Shown here piece after piece: positions 1-13,370 of a stretch of 64,000 bases of DNA. Position 1 is the first letter of the stretch; the number at the start of each line of letters is the position of its first letter. Origin of the DNA: Epiperipatus broadwayi (lineage: Eukaryota; Onychophora; Udeonychophora; Euonychophora; Peripatidae); NCBI GenBank assembly GCA_028023455.1, contig JAQFVV010006353.1, positions 246,001 through 310,000 on the forward strand. Reading direction: 5' to 3'. The notes below the pieces were generated by a model. The model saw only the letters and a program-made list of their open reading frames with translations, was not told where the DNA came from and did not search any database. The position numbers and the translations under genes were made by a program.

Positions 1-419
1 TTTAACCGCTAATTATATTATTGGTTGTATGAGGTAAAAATCAAATCTTTTAATTGGCCAACTCACAAACTGAAGACAAAGCCTATTGTTAAAACATATT
101 CGCCTATAATATTAAATTCAACTCAGATACGTTTATAAAAAGTATATTATTAATTTTTCAGGTTATGAAGAGAATGAAGTTCAAAAATAAATTGCTATTT
201 ATTTATTCTAAAATATTCAATTTCGGCAACATAAAAGCTATAATATAAACAAAAAGATAGACTTTTACGTTATAGAAAAGTAAATATTTCTTTTTACTAC
301 ATCTTCAATATTTTTACTAAAATCTTCAATATTTTTCGAAAATAATTTTGTTTTTTTATTATTCTATCTGAAAATAATTTTTAATTTCCATAAATATAAT
401 TTTATAATACTTAAAATTG

Positions 420-735
420 GATTCGAAATGAAAATCTCAGCGTTTTTCTTTATTTTCTTTGATCAGGCGGTTTCTTTGTTCTTTCCAGCCAATCAGAATG
501 TCTTTTTCGGCTGAGAGCTTGCTAAGAACCAATCACAAATAATGTTCTTTCTTTGTTTAGGTTTAAATGCGTTTTTTTTTTTTACTTGTAAAATAAGTTG
601 GAAGAGGTCACCATCTTACAGAACTTTTAAAAACCTCTTCAAAACGTATCGAACAAATTTTTTACCATAAGAATCGGCTGAGTTAGAGTGACGTCAGATG
701 TCTACGAGGAGCCTCGTAAAAAACAGTCTTTTGGT
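420..735. promoter_or_regulatory. promoter-like block with CCAAT boxes and a CRE
   Basis: Two CCAAT-type boxes (CCAATCAG near 491 and CCAATCAC near 530) and a full CRE palindrome (TGACGTCA near 690) lie within 220 bp. CpG dinucleotides (gcggtt, ttcggctg, acgtatcg, tacgagg) are much denser than in the surrounding DNA. This resembles an animal promoter with low methylation decay. No exon could be recognised on either side, so the direction and the gene are unknown. Chance clustering of short motifs is a real alternative. Confidence 0.35.
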
Positions 736-754
736 TTTAATCAATATTTCTGTA

Positions 755-905
755 ATCCAATTTTCACTACACCACTCTCACACAAGGGAGGGACTGGTTT
801 CTATCCGTTTCTAACACCTTGTGCAGTGGTGTAATTATAAACACATGACCAAAGACATGCAAAAAAGATATATAATGCCCATTTCATGCTGAACCAGCAC
901 TAATC
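755..905 (-). repeat. family D hammerhead-like repeat with family C fragment
   Basis: Read on the minus strand, CACAAGG and CCTTGTG can pair around a segment containing GAAACCAGTC, the 3' half of a hammerhead core. The 5' half (CTGANGA) is not intact. The adjoining 866-900 segment holds a decayed copy of the family C hairpin (GTGCTGGTTCAGCAT on the minus strand). Both are remnants of repeats seen better at 3950-4435 and 62875-62926. Confidence 0.4.
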
Positions 906-929
906 ATTTTTGGCTCAGATCTCAATCTC

Positions 930-1110
930 TTATACATATCTTTATCATCATCATCAACCATTAACAATCCACTGCAGAATGAAGGTCTCTCCAAGTTTAA
1001 TCCATCTTCTCCAATCTTTAGCTTCTCTTCTCCACATCGGCACCTGCATACTTTCTTATTTCATCCATCCATCTCACATGTGGTCTCTTTCTGGGTCTTT
1101 TATTATCATT
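930..1110 (-). pseudogene. RTE-like LINE 3' end fragment
   Basis: The minus-strand translation includes RPRKRPHVRWMDEIRK followed by decayed sequence and a TGATGATGATGA-type tail. This is the C-terminal RPR..RW.D.I.. region and simple-repeat tail typical of RTE-like LINEs. The same stretch recurs at 59280-59430 (plus) and 60425-60570 (minus). Only the last ~60 codons remain and they contain frameshifts, so this is a 5'-truncated dead insertion. The plus-strand open frame over it has no coding support. Confidence 0.6.
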
Positions 1111-1124
1111 GTTAAGTATATATA

Positions 1125-1470
1125 GATAACCAATTACTAGCTTAATTGATAAGTATGAAACTTTATTGCCAGAGTAATTTTAATACAAACCACTTAATGA
1201 ACATATATTAACAAATTTTTATTAGCCATTCATTAAACTAGAGATTATCCACTTAATACTATTTCTGTAGTGTAATTTTCAACTGTAGTAATTGGCTATC
1301 TATATATACTGAACAATGATAAAAATGTAAGAGATTGTGATTTGGTTCAGCAGAAAATATGCTTGGGAATCATACATCTTTAGTAATGTTTATGATTACA
1401 CCTCCTTCACAAGGTATTAAAGCAGGTAGAAACCAGTTCCTACTTTACGAGTGGTCTCTAGGCTAATGAA
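1125..1470 (+). repeat. family D dispersed repeat
   Basis: This stretch shares long segments with 3950-4435: TTATTAG-CATTCATTA-ACTAGA, CTGTAGTAATTGGCTATC, and a 3' part with GTAGAAACCAGTTCC. The last block resembles the GAAAC-NN-GTC half of a hammerhead. The two copies are diverged, so the family is old. No protein is encoded. Confidence 0.5.
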
Positions 1471-1700
1471 TGATTATTGAATTTATTAATGGACTAATAT
1501 TTCTTTTCATAGGCGTATGAAATTGATATTAATTTCCTACAAATGCTCCTTATATATAACACCACTAAAATTTTAACTGATAAAAAAAATGTATATATAT
1601 TTCTTTTTGTGTTGTCTTACTCTACAAAAATGTTGTATATCACATTACTATTTACACATCTTACAACTGTATATGTTTCAAATGAGAATATATATATATA

Positions 1701-2395
1701 CAAACTTCTTTATAAATCTTGATTTATTATAATATGAACTATTATAACGTATAATATACTATATTATTTTATGGATTTTGCTCAAGGAACAACTAAAAAA
1801 AAAAAAAAAAAGAACAATACAAATATTCCATAATACATATACCTTAAAACTATTCTAACAAACAATCTTAACTTTTCATTACATTGACTTCTTAAATGCC
1901 ATCCTTAAAATAATTCCCTATAATTATTTAATTAAATCAACCTATTACCCTCTTTTTTCAATTAACACCATATTCATTATGGTTTCATTTCATTAATAAA
2001 TTCCTTCTTTTATAATTCTTTCATATGATCTAATACATTGTAAAGGTTCTACTTTAAAATCTTTCTTTAAATTTACTCATATGTAATGAAAAGTTAACAT
2101 TTAGTCAAGCGTTGGTGGTCGAGAGATTAGCACAGCTGCCTTACAAGCAGTTGTCCCAGTTTAGCGGGTTCGCTCCCCAGCTGATGCTAGGACACATGAA
2201 AAAAAAAGTTAACATTTAGAAGAGTTTTAAGGTAAGAGTATTTGTTATATATTTGTATTTATTGTTTTTTATGTATTTTTTAGTTGTTTTTTGATAAAGA
2301 CTATAAAATAATATACTGTAGTCGAAACATTGGATATATTATTGTACATTATAATAGTTCATATTATAATAAATCAAGATTTATAAAGAAGTTTG
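1701..2395. mobile_element. inverted-repeat element ending in a PLE-like tail
   Basis: Perfect 46-bp inverted arms lie at 1701-1746 and 2350-2395. Just inside the right arm (2285-2335) is a hairpin GACTA...TAGTC followed by GAAACATTGG. This is the same layout as the tail of the PLE at 31905-31960 (GACTAT...ATAGTC, GAAACGTTGG). It is probably a non-autonomous or truncated Penelope-like insertion with a partial inverted copy attached. A SINE has inserted inside it at 2105-2203. No reading frame survives. Confidence 0.5.
2089..2219 (+). mobile_element. minimal tRNA-derived SINE with 16-bp target duplication
   Basis: The body (2105-2203) begins GTTGGTGGTCGAGAGATTAG, an A-box-like D arm. It has an anticodon-arm-like CTGC-CTTACAA-GCAG, a B box GGGTTCGCTCC, and ends GACACATG plus an A run. 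It is flanked by identical 16-bp repeats at 2089-2104 and 2204-2219 (AAAAGTTAACATTTAG). The tRNA-like fold with extra bases between anticodon arm and T arm suggests a class II (Leu/Ser-type) tRNA ancestor. Length is only ~90 bp with no LINE-derived tail apart from the A run. Sister copies lie at 25.2, 61.4 and 62.0 kb. Confidence 0.8.
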
Positions 2396-2399
2396 TGTG

Positions 2400-3945
2400 T
2401 GGTTTGTTGTATGTATATTGAAATAAATGGGCTATTTTTAAAATAGAAAAAAACTGTGTCTGTTGGTTATTTTTTAATTTGAATGTTTTTAAAATGAACT
2501 GATAATTTTCATTTAGTATAGTATCTGAATCGATTTGTTTTTATTGGTTTAATCCCCTCTCCCCAAATAAATAAGTGAAATCAATAATTAATACAATGTA
2601 GCAAATCAAATATATAATTACATTTGAACTTTAAATTAAACATAGCTCAATGTACAACATTTAGAATGCTTTTAAGTCATAGCCGGTGGGAGGGTGATTT
2701 ACTCCCTTTGTTTATAATTACATTTAATAAAAAGCAATACTTTGAATTATCGTAACACTTCTTTAATTAACTCTGAATTAAAAAGAAAACTCAAATTAAA
2801 GGAAGTTAAAAGCCATTATAATAGTAATTTATTTATATCTGTTTTTCATTTAGTATTGAATTATTAATTTTTTCTTTAATCCACTTATTCCAAAGATTTT
2901 TTTTTTGTTTTTGTTTCGTTAATTAACCAACTTAATTCCTTACTTGATAATTACCCAAAACGATTAGATACGTCATAATGAAGTAGTTTTTTTTTTTCTC
3001 AAATTAAAAATCTGTTACAATATTCGATCTCACTTTTTCCAAATCTATTTCATACTATATTCTTCTAATGTTAATATAATGGCTTTAAAATTAGACATTT
3101 TCTTTATTTATCTAATCTTTTAATTTCCTCTCATATATGCCTCAATTTTTAGAATATATCCAAAGCAATTCCTTTCCTTAACTTTTTTCCCCTCCATCAT
3201 TTTAGAGGGATATTCTAAATATCCAAATATATTATTCTCCAAGCTTCTTTTCAATTTTGTTTTCTTAAATCATATCATTTATAATCATATAATCTGATTT
3301 TACCACATATTTAGTCAATCCTATTCCTAATTTTGTTAAGCTAATCTTATAATCTGCAAGAATAGCCACATATTGACTAAATTCTTCAGCCAATATTAAT
3401 TCCATATTTTTATAAACATTTATCTATCAAGGTTTATCTTTTGAATAAATAAATAATTTAATTTTGCAAATATATATTTTTATATAGATTTCTTAAGTGA
3501 TTTTTTTAAAAAAAAAAACCAATATCATTCGTCTAATATAACGTGTGTTATTACTAACAGATGAATGTATTTGGAATATTTAAATAAAGTTAAATTTTTC
3601 TCAAGACATTCAATACTTACATTAGATGATGGAAATAGTCCAATATACAAATAAAACACCATCATCACAAACCTTCAGGAAAACACAATTTATCATCAGT
3701 ATGAAACAAGTTATTCTACTACAGACCTTTCAAAGTTTTTCTTTACATAAAAACTTATCTAATTTGTAGATGAGATTTTTCTTCTTTTATTAAAAAAAGT
3801 AAAGCCGTAACATTCACTATATTTAGTTCCAAGAATTCCTTGCATACATGGTACATAGCCTATAATAACTCACAAATTATCAATAAGCATTGATTATAAT
3901 AGAATATGTATTCATTGGGCTGGAAGTGTAGAATATTTTCAATAT
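2400..3945. other. gene-free AT-rich stretch
   Basis: No coding, RNA or clear repeat signal was found, apart from a short motif near 3626 (GATGATGGAAATAGTCCAA) that recurs near 20559 with partly conserved flanks. Confidence 0.5.
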
Positions 3946-3949
3946 CTTA

Positions 3950-4435
3950 CACATATATAACAATTTTTATTAGTCATTCATTAGACTAGAAGTTATTCAC
4001 TTAATGAATACTTCTGTAGTATGATTTTACACCATTCCTCATGCAGGGTAGGGACTAGTTTCTATCTGCTTTTAACACCTTGTGTGAGTCTAGTGAAAAT
4101 TACATTTCATTAAGTGGATAATCTCTAGCCTAATGAATGACTCATAAAAATTATTAATATACTTTCATCAAGTGGTTTGTGTCGAAGTTATGAGACCAGT
4201 AAGTTTAAAACATCAATTAAACTGTAGTAATTGGCTATCTATATAAGATAAAGATATGTGTCAGAGACTGTGATCTTTTCCAACTAATTAGTGCTAGTTC
4301 AGCATGAACTGTGCATTATGGGGATCAAACATCTTTGGTCATATATTTATGATTACACCTCTCCAGATGTTAAAAGTGGATGGAAACTAGTCCCTACTCT
4401 GAGAGTAATAAAAATTACATTACAGAAACATTATA
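3950..4435. repeat. family D palindromic repeat
   Basis: Inverted arms at about 3972-4008 and 4109-4143 (CATTCATTAGACTAGA against TCTAGCCTAATGAATG) enclose a minus-strand GAAACTAGTC block near 4045-4075. A second GAAACTAGTC block is on the plus strand near 4389. The core half CTGANGA is absent, so both look like hammerhead relics. A decayed family C hairpin (GTGCTAGTTCAGCATGAA) lies near 4291. No reading frame is present. Confidence 0.5.
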
Positions 4436-4439
4436 CATA

Positions 4440-6445
4440 TATAACATGATTGCAAAACATCAATCACTCCTCTTATCCTCACCACTCAATTCAGAGTATC
4501 TTTATTCACAAGGAATGTTACTGAAAAAAAAAAAAAATTGGGGGGAGTGACATTTTATATTTGACTTTTCAATTAATAATATGCACTAGGTTTATTTCTT
4601 ATAACATGATTGTAACAAAAAAAATTTTTAAAATATAATAAATTGAAAAGCACATTTACATATATAGTGTGTGTTCACTCAAAAATAAAAAATGTATTGC
4701 AAAGTATCTTCACTTTTTAGATAAATTGAATAAGGTATCGGAGGTTCACCACAATTAAATGTTTTTAATATCATTTGTCTTCTGCAACTTTTTTTCACTC
4801 AATGTCATTATTAACTTTGGAATTTATAGTCATCCCTACTTCCTTTATCCATTTGTTTCCAGATTAAAACTTTCTCTTGCACTGTAATACATCGAGTTTT
4901 GTTTTTACTGCGAATAAGCTCTTAAATTTAATATTAAATCATTATTATTTAACAGAATGTAATAAATTTGACAATTGATATTTGTTCAGAAATGAAGCAA
5001 ATTCTAAAAAAATCACATTTGATTTCTTTAAATATTGATAAAATTATATCATAATCAAAACAAAAGCCCTATTTTTTCATTCAATTGTCAATGTGCATTT
5101 TTTTTAAAAATTTTGATATGTTTTTAAAATGTAAACGAGTAAATATCAATATTTGACAAATCTATTCATTTTAAGCTTTAAAAGTTTAAAAAATTTTAAG
5201 AATTTTTACAGTATTGCAATATATTCTAATAGCATGACATGCCCGAAGGAAATTTGTATTTTAAAAAAATATAACGTGCTATATATAAAAATAAAAGATT
5301 TTCATACAAAATAAGAAATAATTTATGTTCTTGATTTTTAACAATTACAAAATTATTGTACAAAAATAATTATGAATCTCAACAAACTTCACAAAAAAAA
5401 ACTAGTTTTTTGTTATTCAAACTATTTTCTCCAAATGGTCTCATAAAATTAGAAATGTCAAAAATATAAGATTGCCATAAAGGCAGGATTTAGTGATCTT
5501 TCAAGTGGAATTTTCAATATCCTGACATCTATAGAATTTTTTTAGAATTAAAATAAAATTAGATATCTAAAAAGTTAGCATTTTCCTCAATAAGTGATAA
5601 ATTGACACTCATACAGATTACTTTAGGAGAGAATTAAAGCAGTTAAGCTTCCTGATGCAATATGTTTTAGCTATTTTATCGCTTAAGATACTTTATAAAT
5701 TTCAAAACTTTTAGCTTTACACCAAGAAAATATTTTGCACACATACTATAACACATCAAATCAATGAATAAAATGTGCTTCCAATTTCACCTGAAAAAAT
5801 ATTAATAATAGTAATCATGCACAACCTTCCAAGACAGAAAAATTGGTTGTTTCCATATTGAAAAGTTTATCCAATTCATTAATTTTAATGTGTTTACATT
5901 TTTTTTTGAATAGTACATAATGGAAGCAGTATATATTGATACAGCTATACACAGCTTCACTATATTTAATACTCTGTGGTACTTTTGCTGCATAACAAAT
6001 TAAAATTCTCACATTTCATTGTTATATCATTTTAAAAATAATTTACAGCAATTTATTACTTTCTATACTGTAAAGAATTTTGCTTCTTAATTATCTTTTT
6101 AGATATTTCATTGAAGCAGCTTTCTGTATTATGAAATTGATAAATGTAAACAGTATTTTCTTTAAACAAACTTAAACAATACCTAGTATTATGAATAATT
6201 TGTATCCTTTTTAAAGATTACCATTGTTTATGATCTTTTTTTTTTTTTTTAAATATAAAAATATTTATGAATGAGTAATTGGAACTTCAAAAATGCAAAT
6301 AATTTTTTAATAAAAATCTTATCATTAGTTTGGTAATAATAAATAGGTAAAAAGTAGCTTGAGCTTAAAATTAAACAAAAAGAATTTTTTAAGCATTATA
6401 TATAATACATTTGAACAAGAAAGAAATCTTTATAATATCGTATTA
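4440..6445. other. gene-free AT-rich stretch
   Basis: A+T-rich, with homopolymer runs and short chance open frames that lack codon structure. No repeat family could be assigned. Confidence 0.5.
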
Positions 6446-6447
6446 AA

Positions 6448-6560
6448 GGGCTTCATGGTGCAGTAGTCACAATATCCAACTGTCAAGCCAAGATCTGAAG
6501 ATTGAGCCTAGCTGAGTGGACCTTGAAAATTTTTCATGTTACATGCATTTTTTTTCTTCA
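6448..6560 (+). repeat. possible second tRNA-like SINE remnant
   Basis: GGGCTTCATGGTGCAGTAGTC resembles a tRNA 5' end with an A box. About 50 bp later GAAGATTGAGCC resembles a weak B box, followed by a T-rich end. A related start (GGGCTTTGTAGTGCAATG) occurs at 55093. The similarity is modest and both copies are decayed. Confidence 0.3.
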
Positions 6561-7519
6561 GATAACTGGTCCATCTATAAGTCAGATAACTATCCAGTAG
6601 TGGTCAGTAAATGGCTATGTAAATTATTAACTACAAGGTAAAGGTCTCAGCTAAATCTAAATTGGTCAGATTAGTATAAATGACTAGAACAGAAAATATG
6701 ATTGTATTATGATGTAGTCCCCGACGATGGTGGAAATGTCTTCGCCAACAACTTAATCTATGGCCTACCATTTAAAACATAATCATCAACTTCTAAAGTC
6801 CTCAGCAATTCTTTTCGTACTTGTGTATAAAAAGACATGCCCTTTCGCTGATCACATTTTTAAGACAGGATATTCTTGGCCTGCCTCTCAATATCTCAAA
6901 ATATAATAAAAAGATGAAGCAAACTATTTCTGGCATCAAAATAAAATTCATTAGCTTTTGTTCAATTGTTAAGATGCACTTCTCTAAATCTTCCAGTCAA
7001 CTTCTTGATAGTAAAGCTTTCTGTTTAATCTATTTTATAACAATAACCATTTTAGAAATCACAATTAGGTTTATATTTATCTAAAAGAAGCACAAACTCC
7101 CAGGATTCAGTATTACCACTCCATCAAACACAACTCAAATAGTAAAATGCATTAGCAACACATTTGGTGGTGAACATTGTTTCATAAGAATAAAATGAGA
7201 TGGAAAATTATCGACTACTTGATTTTTGGTGTTTAGTATGGTATATTTTTCTTTGGTTGCAGATCAAAATTCTCAAAAATAGTTATAATTTTTGAAAATA
7301 ATTACAGATTAATTAACCAAGTTATAAAATGCATTACAGCAATGAATTAATTTCCTAAAAGCTTTGATTGTAAGGTACTCCATTATTTTATGTAGTTCTA
7401 AATTTGAAAAGCTGAATTGAATTGTTATAAATATGGTAAATAACCATTATTATATTAGGTAATCCCTGTTTACATCACAGTATTCAGTAAATTCTTTTTC
7501 TCTCATTAAGTCATGTGAT

Positions 7520-7830
7520 GTCTTATTGGTTTCATAATAATCTTGGCCAAAGAATAAAGGTGAATATAGTTATTAAAAACTAAACTGATCATAATATATG
7601 GATACTGAACTTGTTTCAGATATAAGTAATTATATAGTTTGAATCAAAAATATTAACATATTTTTCATTAGGCTAGTAGCTCAATAGCAAAATAAAAAAG
7701 TAAAAGATGGCTGGTAGAGAAAAGATACATTAGATTCAAAAGATCCACTCACACTGCTCCCAAATCCACTGATGAAAGGCCCAAGCTAGAAACTAATCTG
7801 AGGATAATGGATAGGACAACATTGGATAAG
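7520..7830 (+). repeat. family A hammerhead repeat, decayed single unit
   Basis: The unit starts near GTCATGTGATGTCTTATTGG and shares ATATGGATACTGAACT with the copies at 43.1 and 63.7 kb. It reaches a hammerhead-like block at 7744-7813 containing CTGATGA (7769-7775), GAAACTAATC and GGATAATGGAT. Stem I pairing is poor here, so activity is unlikely. Confidence 0.5.
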
Positions 7831-8159
7831 TATTTAATAAGCACTATTGATTATTAAAGCTTACACTAGATGGCATAAATGTGATGAGAGAAAAAATACG
7901 ACTACTAAAAACGATCATAGAACAATGGTTTAGTTTTATGATTGGTTATAGTACCTACTGCTCATTTATTCTAATGAGTATTTAGACAGAAATTTATCAT
8001 ACATACTTGTCTATGATTTCAATGGAAAGTTTATCAATTCTAAGCTCCATTTGCATATATAAACATACAAATCCAATCAAACACCACGTAAATATGCATA
8101 CAATAATGAATGTTTTTAACTTATGACAACTATAAAAATTTTGCAAGCTTTAAAGTCAC

Positions 8160-8205
8160 AATCTTGATAAGCTCGACACATTTCTGTCATCATCAGCAAT
8201 CTAGA
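8160..8205 (-). repeat. PLE-tail-like hairpin
   Basis: On the minus strand CTGATGATGACA...TGTCGAGC forms a short hairpin after CTGATGA. The same pattern occurs at 33758 (CTGATGATGACTG...CAGTCAAAAC). It looks like the end of a decayed Penelope-like insertion. Confidence 0.3.
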
Positions 8206-8209
8206 AACT

Positions 8210-10495
8210 AATCGAAACATCACTGAATGCAGCAATGCAATTTCTATTTAAATATCACCACAACATTTAATTTGATATTGAAGTTTGAATGCAATTTTGG
8301 CTGTGATTTAATTAAAGCCTCCATTTTATCAACTTACCATTAATAAACAAGTCTGCTGCTGCCAGAATACTTATCGGGGCAATTATTCAGGACTTGTTTT
8401 ACTCTATCTAAAACATCATATTAAAAGCTTTCAGAACATATCTAAAAACAGCTGATCTGTAAGAGATCAGGAATCAACCAGTGAATTTGAGACATCAATG
8501 CTTCGTTACTTTGTTTATCTGTATTTCAATACAAAAAAAAAAAAAATTCCAAAGTTTGTTTCTCCTATCATGTTTTGACAAGTTACAGTTAGTAATTATG
8601 TAAAATATTAGATAGTATAATGATGCGATTAGAAAATTTTGATTCTTAAGAAAAATATTTAAAAAGTGTAACATTTTTCCACGATGTGAAAAAGTTGTAA
8701 AAAAAAAAAAGAAAAACAGCACTATCATTAAAAAATAATTTTTATTAGCGATTTATATGTAATCTTGCAGAAGGAGATCAAATTAATACCAATAATGCAT
8801 GTCTGAATATTTTGGTTTCCTTTCACATGACTACATTTTTTTTTTTTTTTTACAGAAATGAAAAAAAAATGCATTGAAAAATAAAAAATGTGTTTTTCAA
8901 TTTATTTTTGCTATTACATGATCAAATTATCAAGAATATAATGAAAACTGAAGAATTTTTTTTTTACTTTTTAGTGGACCCCTTGCCCCCCTCCCTGACT
9001 TTTTAATGCATTTATGTGAATAAGTGGTTTTTTTCCTGTTGTTTTTTATTTTCTACTTTTAAGTTTATAAGAGAGATTAGATACAATTTAATACTTAAGT
9101 CAGCATTATAAAGAGTACTAAAGTCCATATAAAAGTAAAAATTTAAATTTTTTTTTGTTGCCAAAATTGCTTGCAAACTCTAAAAAAAAATACACTGTCA
9201 TCAGGAATTCATATATAGGCAAGGTTTCAATTAAATCAAAAATTGGATGAAAATTGAATTATAACATTTCTCAGACTGATGGAAAAATAAGTTGAGTAAG
9301 TCAAAATAAAAAGCATATAAAAATAATATATTCTAAATAAAAAAATCTCTTCATACTTTTAGCACTGGCAAAACCTTCTAATTAATTCTTTGGTATTTAG
9401 CTTATCTGATCTTTTAACTACAATGGCAAATAATGAAAAGATAATTTAGTTTTAAAAAATGTATTAAAATACAGTACTAATTAAGTTCCATCAGTAATAA
9501 GCACATTTGGAAAAAGTGGATACATTACAACATATATATAATACAAATAAAATGTCCGTTAATTAAAACCGATTGTAATAACAATAAAAATAATAAATAT
9601 AACTAACTATTATAGTCTTTTAATCCGGTTAGGAATTAACCAAAAATACTTTTGGATTAAGACTGTCTATATATATAAAACACACACAAAAAAAAGTTAA
9701 ATATTTAAACTTCTAATAATTTTAGTAAACCCGTAAATAAATAACAACTATTAAATATGTAATGCTGCAAATACTCAATTGCCATTAACACATGAAAGGT
9801 GCTGTTGTTTTCTAGTTTGATAACAAAATGATTCATTGGGAATTTGACTTGTGAATTACTATAATAATATTATTAGACTTAATTGCTCTGTGAATAAATT
9901 TATATTTAAACACTTGCATATTTTATGAAAACTATACAGAAATCTACATTTAAAGATATTTTAAATAACAATATCGTAAAGTATTCCCCATCACAGTTCC
10001 AACATCATCATCTTTAAAAGTTAACTTGTTCATACGACTACAACGAACCAATATAATGATAAATAACATTCTAGATACACATGTAATTCAATATATTCTT
10101 TTAAATTAAAAAAATAACTTTTATTATTATTTGTTATGATAAATATTTAACTATTAATTTTGGAAAAATATACTAAACATTTTAATAACATAATTTGACT
10201 TCCAAGCACTTGAAAGTCAGATTAGCACTTTGGAAACCTATTTATGGTCTCACATTGGTAGCTATGAATAGAAGACCCTAGTTTTTGAAAGTGCTAAGCT
10301 TAATTTAACACATGTACAATCTAAGTTTTTCTTATTACAGCATCCAAGCACTTGAAAATCAAATTGCATTTGTCTAAGAGAAGTTTTTACTTCAGATAAT
10401 TTTAAGAACATGTATTCCTCTAAATTTGAAAATGTTATGATGCTGTAAGTAAAAAATAACCAGAGTTTAATGAATATTTAAATTAAAAATGCAGC
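8210..10495. other. gene-free AT-rich stretch
   Basis: Homopolymer-rich sequence with no supported gene, RNA or recognisable repeat. Confidence 0.5.
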
Positions 10496-10499
10496 ATGT

Positions 10500-10990
10500 C
10501 TGAATGAAAAGATTGGTATTTTCTCCTAGCTGCCCGGAGTACCATCTTTGAATCAGTGCATTCACTCCATAGCCACAAAACTTAAGTTATTCTCTGCAAA
10601 AATTTTAAAGCGCTAATGTAAGTAGATCACGAGTTATAACATAAAAATAAGAGTTTTATACCTTAACCCATGATGGAATAACATACTAACATTAAATTTT
10701 GTTTTAAATTGGGCAAAATGCTACTGAAATGTTTGAAAAGATTCAAACTGTATGTGGCAGTGAAAGGAAGAAAACATTCTCAGGTGGTTCATAACGACAA
10801 AATAAAGCATCAAAAACAATTTACAAAGATACAAGTAATTCACGATCTAGGCATATTAGTGTCTTAAAATTTTTGTGGTAAATAACTAAATTATAATAAA
10901 ATGTAATGCTTACATTGACTTAGAAGTGGTGCTTCAAGCAGCTTGGAAAACCAGGCATCTTTTCATTGGTTCATATTGGCTATGGCAATG
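10500..10990. repeat. family G foldback repeat
   Basis: Shares its central segment (CTAACATTAAATTTTGTTTTAAATTG ancestry, ATGTTTGAAAAGATTCAAACTG) and its right flank (CTTAAAATTTTTGTGGTAAAT) with 50340-50820. It has the same flanks but a reverse-oriented centre relative to 37440-37990 and 42255-42765. No reading frame. Confidence 0.45.
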
Positions 10991-10999
10991 AGCTAATGA

Positions 11000-13370
11000 T
11001 GTGCAATTTATTTCTCATTTACCTAGATACATTAAACATTGTCTATTAGATAATAGTAAGGTAAGTTATATTCTTATGTGCAGTTGGAAATGAATTTCGT
11101 ATAAATGAGAATATGCTGCATGAATAGTGACAGTGTGCTTTCTACATAACGAGTTAAATGAATTGAAGAAGACATGCGATAACATTAAGAATATAATCAA
11201 GATTATGAGTAAGATTAAGTAATATCTGCAAAAGATTATGGTTGGCAGAATAAGATTCATGGAGAGAAGACGGTTTATCTACGTTATTTCACAATTCACT
11301 TTTGCTGGCTAAATTTTTTATTCCAATCCCTAACCCAATGTAAATTAACAATATAGAAAAGTATATTAGTTTTCATAAAAAGTTTGAATATTATTATTTA
11401 ATATATTATTTCTTGGAATTAAAAATGTGGTACCCCCCCCCTCCATAATTTGATATTAAAAATCAATATTGAAACTGGAGATATTTATAATAATTGCAGA
11501 ATATCTTCTTTAATCACTTTTTGCAAAGCAATCCAATAAAAATGTATTTCTTGATATTTGAATGTATATAAATATACAATTGTGGAAAACATAAATAATT
11601 TTAAAATTTTTTTTAAGTATATTTAAGGTCAGTTGAAATTGTAAAAAAATATTAAGAAATAATTATTTGACTGCAATGGGAAAAGTGATTAAAGAAGATG
11701 TAGAAATGGTATTAATTAGATATATATAAATCAATGCATAAAAGAATAAGAAGTGAAAAGAAATTAGGGTGAAAACAGGAAGTCTAGAAATAAAAGAAAT
11801 TTCTAAGAAATGGAGAAAAAGTTTAAATGTCTAATGATATATTTATGTGAATGTGGATAGAACTTTCGTACCTAACTGGTTTTTGAAATGTGTATGAAGG
11901 TTAAAATTTACCAAAGTAGAGTAATGTAAAAAAAAATATCAAAAAGGGTTTTCAAAATACATGTATATAATACTGTATATATTTCTGCTAAATATTGTGT
12001 TTCTATTTTTAAAAAAAAGTTTAAAGAATTCTTAATGTATAATAAATTTTCATACTTACAAAATATTTATTTAAAATTTTTTTATTTAAAAAAAAAAAAA
12101 AAGGCTAAATACAGTATATAGCGCCATGTGACACTATCATATGCATATAAGATCTAGACAAATACTAAAAAAATTTAAGTGCATAATGAAGATTAACTGG
12201 ATAGTGTATGAATTTGGAAATATTCCTTAATTTTGTTCTTGATTTTCACTATTGAACATATTGTTGATCACTTAAATGATAAAAACGACCAATTGAAGCA
12301 TAAGATTTGCCATCTTTGTCTTGATCATATGGAGATTATAAGACTGTGATTTCTTTTTGTCCATATCAACACTGCCGTTTTTTTGTTTTTCACTCTGTGT
12401 TCATGAATTAATAAAGACAATTTTTTTCACCAAAACAGAAATGTACATAAAGTGGTAGCACGCTTTTTAACGCAGATTGACAAGACCCAACTTATCAACA
12501 CATGTTCTAACTTAAAACGTTCTTGTTCAATGCTGAACCTGTTATGCCAAAACTGGATGTGATTAATGTCAGAGAGGCAAGGAGGAACTAGTGACTAATG
12601 GTCTGTGAGAAAGGGAGAATTATTATATGAAATTACGTGCACGCATTTTATCATATATATCGATAAAAATTAAAGTACGAAATAGCAAATTGTACGAAAG
12701 TAGAGAACCGCCTGCATAGAGTTTTAGTAAAGATAGAAATGATGAAATTGTAATGCATATACACACAATAAGAGGAAAGATTATGATAAAAAAAGTCAAT
12801 TTCTATTTAAGATTAGTAAGAAATTAGAACTAAAAACAGTGGAGCAAATGAGGACACATGAAAAATAAGAAAGAATAGAAATAAATAAATAAGGGTTTAA
12901 TGAATATAAATATTAATAAAATATATCTTTATAACAGTTTTTATATCTTTCAACACATAATTTTTATTTAATAATTTTGATTGAAATGAAATATTATATA
13001 ATTGATAAAATTTATAAATGTTTTGAATGTTTAACCAAGAAAATATAATACCATTTCTATTAGTGATAATTTGCTGAGCATATTTTCGACACCGATGGTC
13101 TGACTGTCAACTTCGACGACCCACTCAGTAAATTATAACTATAATAAAAATAGTATTACCTTTTCCTGGTGAAATGTTCAAAATGTTTATACATAAAAAC
13201 TACAATAATAGATTATAAAAAACCCTTATTTTTAATTCATCGTATTTTCTTTTATATTACTAATTAACATTTGGATTTATAAGTTTATAATACTTATATT
13301 CCTATTAAAAAAAAAATCAAGTCAGATGTCACATGACTTAACTTAATAAGCTCGTATTTACAAATGTTAC
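11000..13370. other. gene-free AT-rich stretch
   Basis: Nothing supportable; short open frames only. Confidence 0.5.

Noticed and set aside
2105-2203. Intact tRNA gene
   Set aside because: The arms do not close properly, the 3' end continues into GACACATG plus an A run, and target duplications flank it; it is a SINE.
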